Assembly: GCF_042663885.1 (NCBI RefSeq)
Contig: NZ_JBHSXV010000001.1
DNA from: Aquipuribacter hungaricus
Lineage (GTDB): Bacteria; Actinomycetota; Actinomycetes; Actinomycetales; JBBAYJ01
Strand: one strand, 5' to 3'
DNA: 64,000 bases
Positions 30,558 through 41,043 of this stretch are shown piece by piece. A program made the translations under genes and the position numbers. Position 1 is the stretch's first letter. The number at the start of each line of letters is the position of its first letter. The notes below the pieces were generated by a model. That model did not search any database and was not told the DNA's origin. It worked only from the letters and a program-made list of their open reading frames with translations.

Positions 30558-32729
30558 TCAGCCGGGGCCGGGCTCGTAGAGCGGGCCGAGGTCGACCTGG
30601 ACCGCCGGCGTCAGGTCGTCGCCGGCGAGGACGGTGAGGGCGAGCCGACCCCCGTCGGCGGCCTGGTCGCCCGTGCCGATGACCTCGCGCGTGGCGACGA
30701 CGGTCTCCCCGTCGGCCGCCAGGGCCACGGTGACCCCGTAGTCCGCGGGGTCCCACCGGCCGGCCTCCCGTGGGGTGCCGTCCTCGGCGAGGGCGACGGC
30801 CACGAGCCCCGCCGAGAAGGTGTCGGTCGCCTCGTCGTACCCGTCGACCGGCAGGACCGCCGTCCTGCGCTCCGGCAGGTAGGCGAAGAGCCGGCTGTCC
30901 CACTCCGTCGAGCTGGACGTCCCGGGCCACACCACCTGGCCGAGCACGCCGGGGGCTGCGAGGTCGCGCACGTCGTAGGTCTCCACCTTGGCCCCGGTGA
31001 GCGTGCCGTCCGCCTCGCCGGCCTGGCCGACCCCGAGCAGGACGTCGTCCCCGACCGGGTGCAGGTAGCCGGAGTACCCGGTCACCTTGAGCTCACCGAG
31101 GACGCGCGGGTCTGCCGGGTCGGAGAGGTCGACCGTGTACAGCGGGTCGGTCTGCCGGAACGTCACCACCACGGCGAGGTCGTCGAACCACCGCAGCGAG
31201 CGGATCTGCTCGCCCGGACCCAGTCCGTCCACCCGGCCGGTCTCGACCAGCCCGTCGGTGGTCTCCCGCAGCACGACGACGCTCGAGCTGGTCGACGGCG
31301 CGGCCGACGACGCGGCGTCCCCGGCGCCGGGCACCGCGGAGGGAACCGACCCTGCGGCGGCAGGGCCCTCCGACGTCGTGCCCACCCGGAGGTGGCCGTC
31401 GGCGGCGTCCAGCGCCCAGGAGCCCAGCAGCCAGCCGTCGACGCTGCCCGACCCCAGGTAGTCCGTGCTCGTGCCCTCGGTCGTGAAGCCGTGCAGCTCG
31501 GTGGTCGTCCGCCAGCCCTCCGCCGTCCGCCACGTCCAGCCGCCCCGCGTGGTGGCCACGTACAGCCGGTCCGTGGAGGCGTAGACCAGGGAGCCGTCGG
31601 CGCTCACCGACGTGGTGCCGAGCAGCGGCTCGTCCGCCGCAGGGTCGAGGGCGAGGACCGTCAGCGTGCCGGGCCCCGCGCTCTCGGCCGGGTGCGCGAC
31701 CGACCCGCACGGCACCGGTGACGTGCCGACGACCGCGCCGTCGGAGTCCCGGGTCACCAGGTCGGGCAGCCAGGCGGTCGCGTCGGCGTCCCGGACCGCC
31801 TGCTCGTTGAGCGCCTCCGCCTCCGTGACGAGGGCGGCGTCGGGCTCGGGGGCGACCTCCAGGCCGGCCGTCGAGCGCTCCTGCTGCAGCGTCCACGGGT
31901 CGGTGAGGGCCAGGGTGGGTCCGGAGGTCGTGACGACCCGGACGGTCCCCCCGGTGGCGCGGGCGGACACGTAGCCGCCCTCCACCTCGGTGCGGTCGGC
32001 CACGACCGGCGCCGTCGGGTCCGAGACGTCGACCGTGGTGACGGTGGTCGTCGAGGTCCCCCAGCCGGGGACCACGCCCACGGGCACGCGAAGACTTGCG
32101 GCGGCCGCGCCCGTCCCGGCTGTCCCCGGCAGGGAGGCCGAGCCGAGCACCACCACCCGGTCCCCGACCACCAGCAGCTCGGAGGACGACCGCCAGTCCC
32201 CGCCCTCGGGGCCGGGGTCACCGGTACCCAGGTCCACGGTGCCCAGCACCGACCCCGAGTCCGTGTCGGCGACGAGGAGGCGGCGCTCGGTGAGGGTGTA
32301 GGCCAGGCCGTCGACGAGCTTGAGTCGGCTCGGCTCGTCCACGCCGTCCTCCTGCACGTTCGTCCCCGTGCCGGAGGAGCCGACCGCGGCGCCGGTCCCG
32401 CCGACGGCGGCCGCGGCGTCGGCCCCCGCCCCTGCGGGTGCGCCGGCTGCCGACCGGGCGAGCGTCCCCTCCTCGGTGACGGCCATCCCGCCGCCGGCCC
32501 CGTCCATGCCGTACGCCCCGACCCGTTCCAGGGCCGAGTCGCGGTACCAGCCCACGAGCTCCTCGCAGGAGTCGAAGCTGGTGAGGGAGGCCGCCCGGGC
32601 CGACGGCGCCCCGGCCACGTCGACCGCGACCACCGCCGCCCCGGTCGCGACCGCGACCCCCGTCGCCAGGGCGAGCGCCCGACCGGTGCGCCTGCGTGCC
32701 GGGACCGTCCTGCCACCGCTGCCGACCAT
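30558..32729 (-). CDS. Secreted C-terminal beta-propeller domain protein (PF09826 type)
   Basis: A 723-residue exported protein. An Arg-rich N-terminus and a hydrophobic stretch (about residues 18-46, ending ARA) form a signal peptide. Then comes SFDSCEELVGWYRDSALERVG, followed by TNVQEDGVDEPSRLKLVDG, the signature of the secreted beta-propeller family distantly related to WD-40 repeats. Repeated blade patterns such as VVLGSASLPG, TTVTTVDVSDPTAPVV and YTVDLSDPADPRVLGEL follow to the C-terminus. Function in the family is unknown; a cell-surface role is likely. ATG 32729 follows GGAGG. Divergent from the mutase gene. Confidence 0.88.
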   Translation of the reverse strand: MVGSGGRTVPARRRTGRALALATGVAVATGAAVVAVDVAGAPSARAASLTSFDSCEELVGWYRDSALERVGAYGMDGAGGGMAVTEEGTLARSAAGAPAGAGADAAAAVGGTGAAVGSSGTGTNVQEDGVDEPSRLKLVDGLAYTLTERRLLVADTDSGSVLGTVDLGTGDPGPEGGDWRSSSELLVVGDRVVVLGSASLPGTAGTGAAAASLRVPVGVVPGWGTSTTTVTTVDVSDPTAPVVADRTEVEGGYVSARATGGTVRVVTTSGPTLALTDPWTLQQERSTAGLEVAPEPDAALVTEAEALNEQAVRDADATAWLPDLVTRDSDGAVVGTSPVPCGSVAHPAESAGPGTLTVLALDPAADEPLLGTTSVSADGSLVYASTDRLYVATTRGGWTWRTAEGWRTTTELHGFTTEGTSTDYLGSGSVDGWLLGSWALDAADGHLRVGTTSEGPAAAGSVPSAVPGAGDAASSAAPSTSSSVVVLRETTDGLVETGRVDGLGPGEQIRSLRWFDDLAVVVTFRQTDPLYTVDLSDPADPRVLGELKVTGYSGYLHPVGDDVLLGVGQAGEADGTLTGAKVETYDVRDLAAPGVLGQVVWPGTSSSTEWDSRLFAYLPERRTAVLPVDGYDEATDTFSAGLVAVALAEDGTPREAGRWDPADYGVTVALAADGETVVATREVIGTGDQAADGGRLALTVLAGDDLTPAVQVDLGPLYEPGPG

Positions 32730-32893
32730 GACGACCTCCGCCGCTCGTGCCCCGCGCCGCCGCGGTGCCTCGTCGCTGGGACGCGGCCCGGGCACCCCCG
32801 GTTCCACCGGGTCGTAGCATCGGCCCTGTCCCGCGACCCGGGACGGACCCGCACCCTGCCGAACCCGACACAGCCGTCGGTCAGGAGGACCCC

Positions 32894-34600
32894 ATGGACG
32901 ACGCCCGCGCACGCTGGCAGGCCCGCTTCGACTCCGCCCTCACCGCCGGGCGGGTCCGCGACGCCGACTTCACCACCCTGTCCGGCCAGGAGGTCGACCC
33001 GGTCTACGGACCGCCCGACGGGGCCCCGGTCGACGAGCGCGTCGGGTGGCCGGGGGAGTACCCGTTCACCCGCGGGCTGCACCCCACCGGGTACCGCGGC
33101 CGCGCCTGGACCATCCGGCAGTTCGCCGGCTTCGGCAACGCCGAGCAGTCCAACGACCGCTACCGCAAGATCCTCGCCAACGGCGGCGGTGGCCTGTCGG
33201 TCGCCTTCGACATGCCGACGCTCATGGGCAAGGACTCCGACGACCCGCGCAGCCTCGGGGAGGTCGGGCACTGCGGCGTCGCCATCGACTCCGCGGCCGA
33301 CATGGAGGTGCTGTTCCGCGGCATCCCGCTGGACGAGGTCACCACCTCCATGACGATCTCCGGGCCCGCGGTCCCGGTGTTCTGCATGTACCTGGTCGCG
33401 GCCGAGCGGGCCGGGGTGGACACCCGCCGGCTCGACGGCACGCTGCAGACGGACATCTTCAAGGAGTACATGGCGCAGAAGGAGTGGCTCTTCGGGCCCG
33501 GACCCCACCTGCGGCTCATCGGCGACCTGCTCGAGCACTGCGCCGCGGAGGTGCCGCGCTACAAGCCGGTGTCGGTGTCGGGGTACCACATCCGCGAGGC
33601 CGGCTCCACGGCCGCGCAGGAGCTCGCGTTCACCCTCGCCGACGGCTTCGCCTACGTCGAGCTCGGCCTGTCGCGGGGCCTGGACGTCGACGTCTTCGCC
33701 CCCGGTCTGTCGTTCTTCTTCGACGCCCACATCGACCTGTTCGAGGAGGTCGCCAAGTTCCGGGCGGCCCGGCGGATCTGGGCGCGCTGGCTGCGCGAGC
33801 GCTACGGCGCGACGACCGACAAGGCCCAGTGGCTGCGCTTCCACACCCAGACCGCCGGGGTGTCCCTCACCGCCCAGCAGCCGTACACCAACGTCGTCCG
33901 CACGGCCGTCGAGGCGCTCGCCGCCGTCTTCGGCGGCACCAACAGCCTGCACACCAACGCCCTCGACGAGACCCTCGCCCTGCCCAGCGAGCAGGCCGCG
34001 GAGATCGCGCTGCGCACCCAGCAGGTGCTCGCGGAGGAGACCGGCGTCGCGAACGTCGCCGACCCGCTCGGCGGCTCCTGGTACGTGGAGGCGCTGACCG
34101 ACCGGATGGAGGCGGACGCCGAGCGCATCTTCGCCACCATCGAGGCGATGGGGGAGGCCGGCCGCGACCGCGCCGCCGACGGCTCGGTGGTCCACGAGGT
34201 CGGGCCGATGACCTCCGGCGTGCTCCGGGGCATCGAGGACGGCTGGTTCCTCGCCGAGATCGCCGACGCCTCGTTCGCCTACCAGGTCGCGCTGGAGAAG
34301 GGCGAGAAGCGGGTCGTCGGCGTCAACTGCCACACCGAGTCGGTGAGCACGCCGCTGGAGATCCTCCGCGTCGGCCACGAGGTGGAGACCGACCAGGTCG
34401 CGGCCCTGCAGGCCCGGCGTTCCGCGCGCGACGACGGGGCCGTGCGGGCCGCCCTGGCGGACCTGCTCGCGGCCGCGCGGGACGGGCGCAACATGGTGCC
34501 GCCCATGCTGCAGGCCTGCCGGGCCGAGGCGACGCTGGGCGAGATCTGCGGCCTGCTGCAGGAGGAGTGGGGCGGCTACACCGAGCCGGCCCGGTTCTGA
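32894..34600 (+). CDS. B12-dependent acyl-CoA mutase, large subunit, isobutyryl-CoA mutase-like
   Basis: A 568-residue TIM-barrel subunit, close to the ~566 of IcmA and far shorter than full MCM (~730), with no cobalamin-binding (DxHxxG) domain. In MCM Tyr89 and Arg207 bind the substrate carboxylate; here TIRQF gives Phe77 and EYMAQKEW gives Gln195, the pair found in isobutyryl-CoA mutase (Phe80/Gln198). His232 (SGYHIREAG) is conserved and the residue matching HCM's Asp117 is Ala104, so it is not of the 2-hydroxyisobutyryl type. It should interconvert isobutyryl- and butyryl-CoA or similar, with a B12-binding small subunit encoded elsewhere. ATG 32894 follows AGGAGG. MeaB and BtuF-like genes are nearby. 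Confidence 0.85.
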   Translation: MDDARARWQARFDSALTAGRVRDADFTTLSGQEVDPVYGPPDGAPVDERVGWPGEYPFTRGLHPTGYRGRAWTIRQFAGFGNAEQSNDRYRKILANGGGGLSVAFDMPTLMGKDSDDPRSLGEVGHCGVAIDSAADMEVLFRGIPLDEVTTSMTISGPAVPVFCMYLVAAERAGVDTRRLDGTLQTDIFKEYMAQKEWLFGPGPHLRLIGDLLEHCAAEVPRYKPVSVSGYHIREAGSTAAQELAFTLADGFAYVELGLSRGLDVDVFAPGLSFFFDAHIDLFEEVAKFRAARRIWARWLRERYGATTDKAQWLRFHTQTAGVSLTAQQPYTNVVRTAVEALAAVFGGTNSLHTNALDETLALPSEQAAEIALRTQQVLAEETGVANVADPLGGSWYVEALTDRMEADAERIFATIEAMGEAGRDRAADGSVVHEVGPMTSGVLRGIEDGWFLAEIADASFAYQVALEKGEKRVVGVNCHTESVSTPLEILRVGHEVETDQVAALQARRSARDDGAVRAALADLLAAARDGRNMVPPMLQACRAEATLGEICGLLQEEWGGYTEPARF

Positions 34601-34610
34601 CGCCGCGCGA

Positions 34611-34667
34611 GGCCTGCCGGAGGACCCGGGGCGCGGCCTGCCGGAGGACCCGGCGCGGCCTGCCGGG
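34611..34667. repeat. 22-24 bp tandem repeat downstream of the mutase gene
   Basis: GGCCTGCCGGAGGACCCGG occurs at 34611-34629 and 34635-34653, with a third, shortened copy (GGCCTGCCGG) at 34657-34666. It begins ten bases after the mutase stop and fills most of the gap to the next gene's promoter. Confidence 0.85.
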
Positions 34668-34699
34668 GTGCCGGGACCCCCGCCCCTATCCTCGCGGGC

Positions 34700-35305
34700 G
34701 TGGTGCCTCGGTTCGTCCCCACGGCTGTGGCGGCGGTCGGGCTGGTCCTCCTCGTCGTCGGCCTCGTCATGCTCACCGCCGCGCGCCCGCCGCAGCAGGT
34801 GACCGGGACCGCCGAGGCCGCCCCCGTGCTCGTCACCGCACCCGGGGCGCTGGCGCTGACGGGCCGACCGGTGCAGGTGGACGTGGAGGGCCAAGCCTTC
34901 GTCGGGCTCGGCCGCGGCACCGAGGTGGCCGCGTGGCTCGACGGGGTCGGCGCCACCCAGGTCGACGGCGTCGCCACCGCGACGACCCTGGCCACCACCG
35001 ACCTGCCCGGCGACGACCCCGCGTCCGTGGTGCCCCCGGCCGACCCCGCGCTGGCCGACGTCTGGCAGACCGAGCAGAGCGGCGAGGACGTCACCGTGCG
35101 GCTCGACGCCCCGGCCGCCGAGCAGGTGCTGGCCGTGGTGGCCCCCGCCGGCGCGGCCGTGACGCTCACCTGGGACCGCCCCGCGCGCCACCCGGGCGCG
35201 TGGCCGCTCGTCGTGGTCGGCGCGCTCGAGGCCGTGCTCGGCCTGCTGTGGCTCGTCGCGCTCAACGCCCGTCGCCGGCGCCGCGCCCGCAGGGGACGCG
35301 CGTGA
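34700..35305 (+). CDS. Membrane protein of unknown function
   Basis: A 201-residue protein with an N-terminal membrane segment (about residues 8-28), an extracellular domain of ~135 residues rich in Val, Ala, Thr and Asp with alternating strands, a second membrane segment (about 168-190) and a basic tail (ARRRRRARRGRA). TATCCT ends eight bases before GTG 34700. Its stop overlaps the GTG at 35302 by four bases, so it is coupled to the next (frameshifted) lipoprotein gene; the two probably act together at the cell surface. No family recognised. Confidence 0.7.
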   Translation: MVPRFVPTAVAAVGLVLLVVGLVMLTAARPPQQVTGTAEAAPVLVTAPGALALTGRPVQVDVEGQAFVGLGRGTEVAAWLDGVGATQVDGVATATTLATTDLPGDDPASVVPPADPALADVWQTEQSGEDVTVRLDAPAAEQVLAVVAPAGAAVTLTWDRPARHPGAWPLVVVGALEAVLGLLWLVALNARRRRRARRGRA

Positions 35306-36578
35306 GCCGGGCGAGGAGCCTGCCGGGCCGCGCCGGTCTGGGCGCGGGCGCGTGCCTGGTCGCGGCCGTGGCCCTGGCCGGCTGCGCGGGCGTCCCCGGC
35401 CCCGCCGCCGCACCGGCCCCCGGACCACGCCGGCGCCGGTCGTCCTGGCGGACCAGGCCGAGCAGGTGCGCGCAGAGGTCGCCGACCGGCTGCTGGAGGC
35501 GCGCGTCGCGGGCGACGAGGAGCTCGTCGGCGCGGGCGCCACCGGCCCGGCGGCGCTGCTGGAGGCGCTCCGGGTCCGGGTGGACGGCCCGGTCGCCGAC
35601 GCCACCGCGGCCGAGCCGCTGCCCGCCGCCGTGCTCGTGGCGCCTCAGGCCGCCGGCTGGCCGCGCTGGTTCGCCACCGTGACCGACCCGAGCACCGCGC
35701 CGGCACCGGCCGCACCGGCCGACCTGCCGACCGACCCGCCGACCGACCTGCCGTCCGGTGCGCCGTCCGGTCAGGCGTCCTCGGACCTCGCGTCCGGTGA
35801 GCCTCTGGACCCGGCGTCCGCAGCGCCGTCCGCCGGGGACCTCGACGCGACCACCGACGGGACCGCCGCCGTGGCCGCGCTCCCCGTGCTCGAGCTCTAC
35901 ACGTCGGAGGACGTGAGGCTGCCGTACCGGCTGTGGGGCCGGCTCACGCTGCTCCCGGGCGCCGAGCTGCCGTCCTTCCCCGCCGCCGAGATCGGGGCCC
36001 TGCCGCTCGCGGTCGGGGAGGGGCCCGACGCGCTCCCCTCCGGCGACCCGTCCGCCGGGGCCGCACCCGTCGAGGAGGACGAGGACGCCGAGGACGACGG
36101 CGCCGCGGAGGACGAGGCGGAGCTGCTCGCCGCGGTCACCGACCTCGCCTCTCGGTACGCCTCCGTGCTCGCCGACGGCGACGCCAGCGCGGCGGCGGCG
36201 GAGTTCGAGCCCGACCCCTTCGTCGAGGCTGTCCGCGCCCGGACCGTCGCCGAGGCGACCGCGGTGCAGGGGGTCGCCGGCACCCTGGTCGAGCACGGGC
36301 CGCTGGACGGCGTCGAGGTGCTCTACGCCGCCCGCTCGGCCGGGGGCGACCTGCTCGCCGTCACCGCGGTCGAGACGACGGTCACCATGACGCCCCGGTC
36401 CACCTCCGGCGTGCTGCGTCCGGGCCCCGAGGTGCGCGCGGCGGCCGGGGTCGAGGAGACCGACGACGTGCTCACGACGCGCTCGGTCGCGGCGCTGGCG
36501 TTCGTCGTGCCGGCCGAGCAGGGGGCCATCCGCCTGGTCGCGGTCGGCGAGGGGCTCGTGTCGGCGGAGACCGGCTGA
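35302..36578 (+). pseudogene. Lipoprotein gene interrupted by a one-base frameshift
   Basis: GTG 35302 overlaps the preceding stop (GTGA) and encodes a lipoprotein signal: basic N-terminus, ALVAAVALAGC-type core with lipobox LAGC at about residue 28. That frame runs on only as Arg-rich nonsense to a stop at 35682. The phase with normal coding character resumes at about 35424 (TTPAPVVLADQAEQVRAEVA) and continues to 36578, ~385 residues. One G inserted at 35422-35423 (GG to GGG) would join the two as APG-TTPAPVV. The downstream part has a Thr/Pro/Ser-rich linker, a Glu/Asp-rich acidic run (EEDEDAEDDGAAEDEAE) and a conserved-looking C-terminal domain ending VAVGEGLVSAETG. Real mutation or sequencing error cannot be told apart here. 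Confidence 0.75.
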
Positions 36579-36595
36579 CGGGGGACAATCGGACC

Positions 36596-37543
36596 ATGAC
36601 GCAGCAGCCGGCCCTCAACTTCCGCGGGGCGGTCGACCTGACCGCCCTCGCGCGCCCCGCCGCCCCCGCCGCCGCCCCGGGCGCGCCCCCCGCCGCCGGC
36701 CCCGCCGGGGGTGCCGGCGTGGTCGTCGACATCACCGAGGCGGACTTCGACGCCCTGCTCCAGCAGTCCCTCACCGTGCCCGTCGTCGTCGACCTGTGGG
36801 CCGAGTGGTGCGGGCCGTGCAAGCAGCTGTCGCCGGTGCTCGAGAAGCTCGCGGTGGAGTACGGCGGCCGGTTCGTCCTGGCCAAGGTCGACGTGGACGC
36901 CAACCCCCGGCTCGCGCAGGCCTTCCAGGCGCAGTCGATCCCCATGGTCGTCGCCCTGCTCAAGGGCCAGCCCGTGCCGATGTTCACCGGTGCCGTCCCC
37001 GAGGCCCAGGCCCGCCAGGTCATCGACCAGCTGCTCGAGGTCGCCGCGCAGAACGGCGTGACCGGCACCGTCGCGGTCGGGGAGCCCGGCGAGGAGCCCG
37101 AGGCGCCCGTCGAGCCACCGCTGCCCCCGCTGCACGCCGCCGCCGCCGAGGCCTTCGAGGCCGGCGACTTCGAGGCCGCCGTCCGCGCCTTCACCCAGGC
37201 GCTCAACGAGAACCCGGCCGACGCCGACGCCAAGGCCGGGCTCGCCCAGGCCCGGCTGTTCTCGCGCGTGGCCGCCGTCCCGGCCGCGGTGATGACCGGC
37301 ATGGCGTCCGCCGCCGCGGCCGACCCGGCCAACGTCGAGGCCGGCATGGCCGTCGCCGACCGCGACCTGTTCGGAGGGCACGTCGAGGACGCCTTCGCGC
37401 GCCTCGTCGACCTGGTCCGCGTGACCGCCGGCGACGAGCGCGCCACGGTCCGGACCCGGCTGCTCGAGCTGTTCGAGGTCGTCGGGCACGAGGACCCGCG
37501 GGTCGCCTCCGCCCGCGTGAAGCTCGCCAACGCGCTGTTCTGA
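36596..37543 (+). CDS. Thioredoxin-TPR co-chaperone, YbbN/CnoX-like
   Basis: A 315-residue protein. After a 40-residue Pro/Ala-rich lead, residues 45-150 are a thioredoxin domain with the redox motif WCGPC (WAEWCGPCKQLSPV) and cis-Pro (SIPMVVAL). Residues 175-315 are helical repeats (LHAAAAEAFEAGDFEAAVRAFTQAL) of TPR type. This is the YbbN/CnoX layout; E. coli YbbN (CnoX) works with GroEL and DnaK, protecting proteins under chlorine stress. Both cysteines are present, so the domain may be redox-active. ATG 36596 follows GACAAT by six bases. Confidence 0.9.
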   Translation: MTQQPALNFRGAVDLTALARPAAPAAAPGAPPAAGPAGGAGVVVDITEADFDALLQQSLTVPVVVDLWAEWCGPCKQLSPVLEKLAVEYGGRFVLAKVDVDANPRLAQAFQAQSIPMVVALLKGQPVPMFTGAVPEAQARQVIDQLLEVAAQNGVTGTVAVGEPGEEPEAPVEPPLPPLHAAAAEAFEAGDFEAAVRAFTQALNENPADADAKAGLAQARLFSRVAAVPAAVMTGMASAAAADPANVEAGMAVADRDLFGGHVEDAFARLVDLVRVTAGDERATVRTRLLELFEVVGHEDPRVASARVKLANALF

Positions 37544-37595
37544 GCCCTGCCCCCCGGCACGCCGTCCTGACCGGCGGCGGACCGCACGCACGACA

Positions 37596-37624
37596 GAGGC
37601 CCCGACCGAGACGGTCGGGGCCTC
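37596..37624. terminator. Bidirectional hairpin between convergent ybbN-like and glgB
   Basis: GAGGCCCCGACCG (37596-37608) pairs perfectly with CGGTCGGGGCCTC (37612-37624), a 13-bp stem with a 3-base loop. No long T-tract follows. Confidence 0.85.
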
Positions 37625-37644
37625 CGTCCTGCGGGGCCGGTCGC

Positions 37645-39846
<2,202 letters not shown>

Positions 39847-39924
39847 GTCCCCCATCCTGCCGAGCGGACACCCGTGCGCAAACCCTGCGGCGATTCCCGC
39901 CGGGCCACGGCCTAGCCTGCACGG

Positions 39925-40887
39925 GTGCCAGCTGACCGGGCCGACGCCCTGACCTCGACGTCTCCCGCGACCGCGGTGGCGGACCGACCCCGCCGGGTGG
40001 TCTCGCTGCTGCCCTCGGCGACCGAGATCGTCCACGTGCTGGGCGCCGGCGACCGCCTGGTGGGCGTGACGTTCGAGTGCGACCACCCCGCGACCGCCCG
40101 CACCGATGCCGCCGTGGTGGTCGGCGGGGTCGACACCGCGGGCATGACCCCGGCCGAGATCGACGCCTCCGTGCGGAGCCGGGCGGCGGCGGGGGAGGAC
40201 CTGTACACGCTGCACGAGGGCGCGCTGCGGGGCATCGACCCGGACCTGGTACTCACCCAGGACCTCTGCCGGGTCTGCGCCCTGCCGTCCGACGTGGTCG
40301 ACGAGGCCCTGGCGCACCTCGGCTGCACCGCCGACGTGCTCGCCCTCGACCCGTCCTCGCTCGACGACGTGCTCGGCACCGTGCTGACCGTGGGCGACGC
40401 GCTCGGCGTGCCCGAGCAGGCGGCCGCGGTCGTCGCCTCGCTGCGCGCCCGGCTCGCGGCCGTCGCCGCCGCGGTCGCCGGACGTCCCCGCCCGCGGGTC
40501 GCCGTGGTGGAGTGGGTCGACCCGCCGTTCGTCGCCGGTCACTGGGTGCCCGACCTCGTGGTCGCCGCGGGCGGCGAGGAGGTGTGCGGCCTCCCCGGCG
40601 CCCGGTCGGTGACGACGACCTGGGCCGACGTCGTGGCCGCCGCCCCCGACGTGGTCGTCGTGGCGCCGTGCGGCTACCACCTGGACGCCGCCGCCGAGCA
40701 GGCGCTCGTGGTCGCCGACGCCCTGGCCGCTGCCGGCCTGCCCGGCGTCCCGGTCTGGGCAGTCGACGCGGACGGCCTCGTCGTCCGCCCCGGCCCGCGC
40801 CTGGTCGACGGCGTCGAGGCGCTCGCCGGCCTGCTGCACCCGGACATCCTGCCCCTGGACCCCGCCGCGGTGCGCCGGGTGCGCTGA
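39925..40887 (+). CDS. TroA/BtuF-like cobalamin-binding protein without signal peptide
   Basis: A 320-residue protein of the periplasmic-binding-protein helical-backbone fold: RVVSLLPSATEIVHVLGAGDRLVGVT at the N-terminus (key part LLPSATEIVHVLG), LYTLHEGALRGIDPDLVLTQDLCRVCA and a C-terminal ...LLHPDILP. These match proteins annotated as cobalamin-binding in actinobacteria. No signal peptide or lipobox is seen, so unlike BtuF it looks cytoplasmic. Its function is therefore unclear; B12 handling fits the mutase and MeaB in this window. GTG 39925 follows TAGCCT by six bases. Divergent from glgB. Confidence 0.82.
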   Translation: MPADRADALTSTSPATAVADRPRRVVSLLPSATEIVHVLGAGDRLVGVTFECDHPATARTDAAVVVGGVDTAGMTPAEIDASVRSRAAAGEDLYTLHEGALRGIDPDLVLTQDLCRVCALPSDVVDEALAHLGCTADVLALDPSSLDDVLGTVLTVGDALGVPEQAAAVVASLRARLAAVAAAVAGRPRPRVAVVEWVDPPFVAGHWVPDLVVAAGGEEVCGLPGARSVTTTWADVVAAAPDVVVVAPCGYHLDAAAEQALVVADALAAAGLPGVPVWAVDADGLVVRPGPRLVDGVEALAGLLHPDILPLDPAAVRRVR

Positions 40888-40930
40888 GGCTGGGGGGCCG
40901 GGCCCGCTGGGGCGTTCGGGGCCCGCGGTC

Positions 40931-40993
40931 CGACGACTGGGACGAACCCGGGCCACGACCTCGGCCCCCAGCCGCGTTCCGTCCCAGTCGTCG
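40931..40993. terminator. Long hairpin between convergent genes
   Basis: CGACGACTGGGACG (40931-40944) pairs perfectly with CGTCCCAGTCGTCG (40980-40993), a 14-bp stem extended by AAC/GTT past one unpaired base. The 35-base loop contains a smaller GC-rich hairpin. The 156-base gap holds nothing else. Confidence 0.7.
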
Positions 40994-41043
40994 TGAGACG
41001 ACGGCGGCACGGGCTCCGGGGGCGCGTCGCGGCGGACGACGGC

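Noticed and set aside
32894..34600. 2-hydroxyisobutyryl-CoA mutase
   Set aside because: The residue matching the essential Asp117 of that enzyme is Ala104, so the isobutyryl type fits better.
35352..36578. Independent gene starting at GTG 35352
   Set aside because: The first ~25 residues would be Arg/Gly nonsense and the lipoprotein signal in the other phase would be left without a gene; a frameshift explains both.
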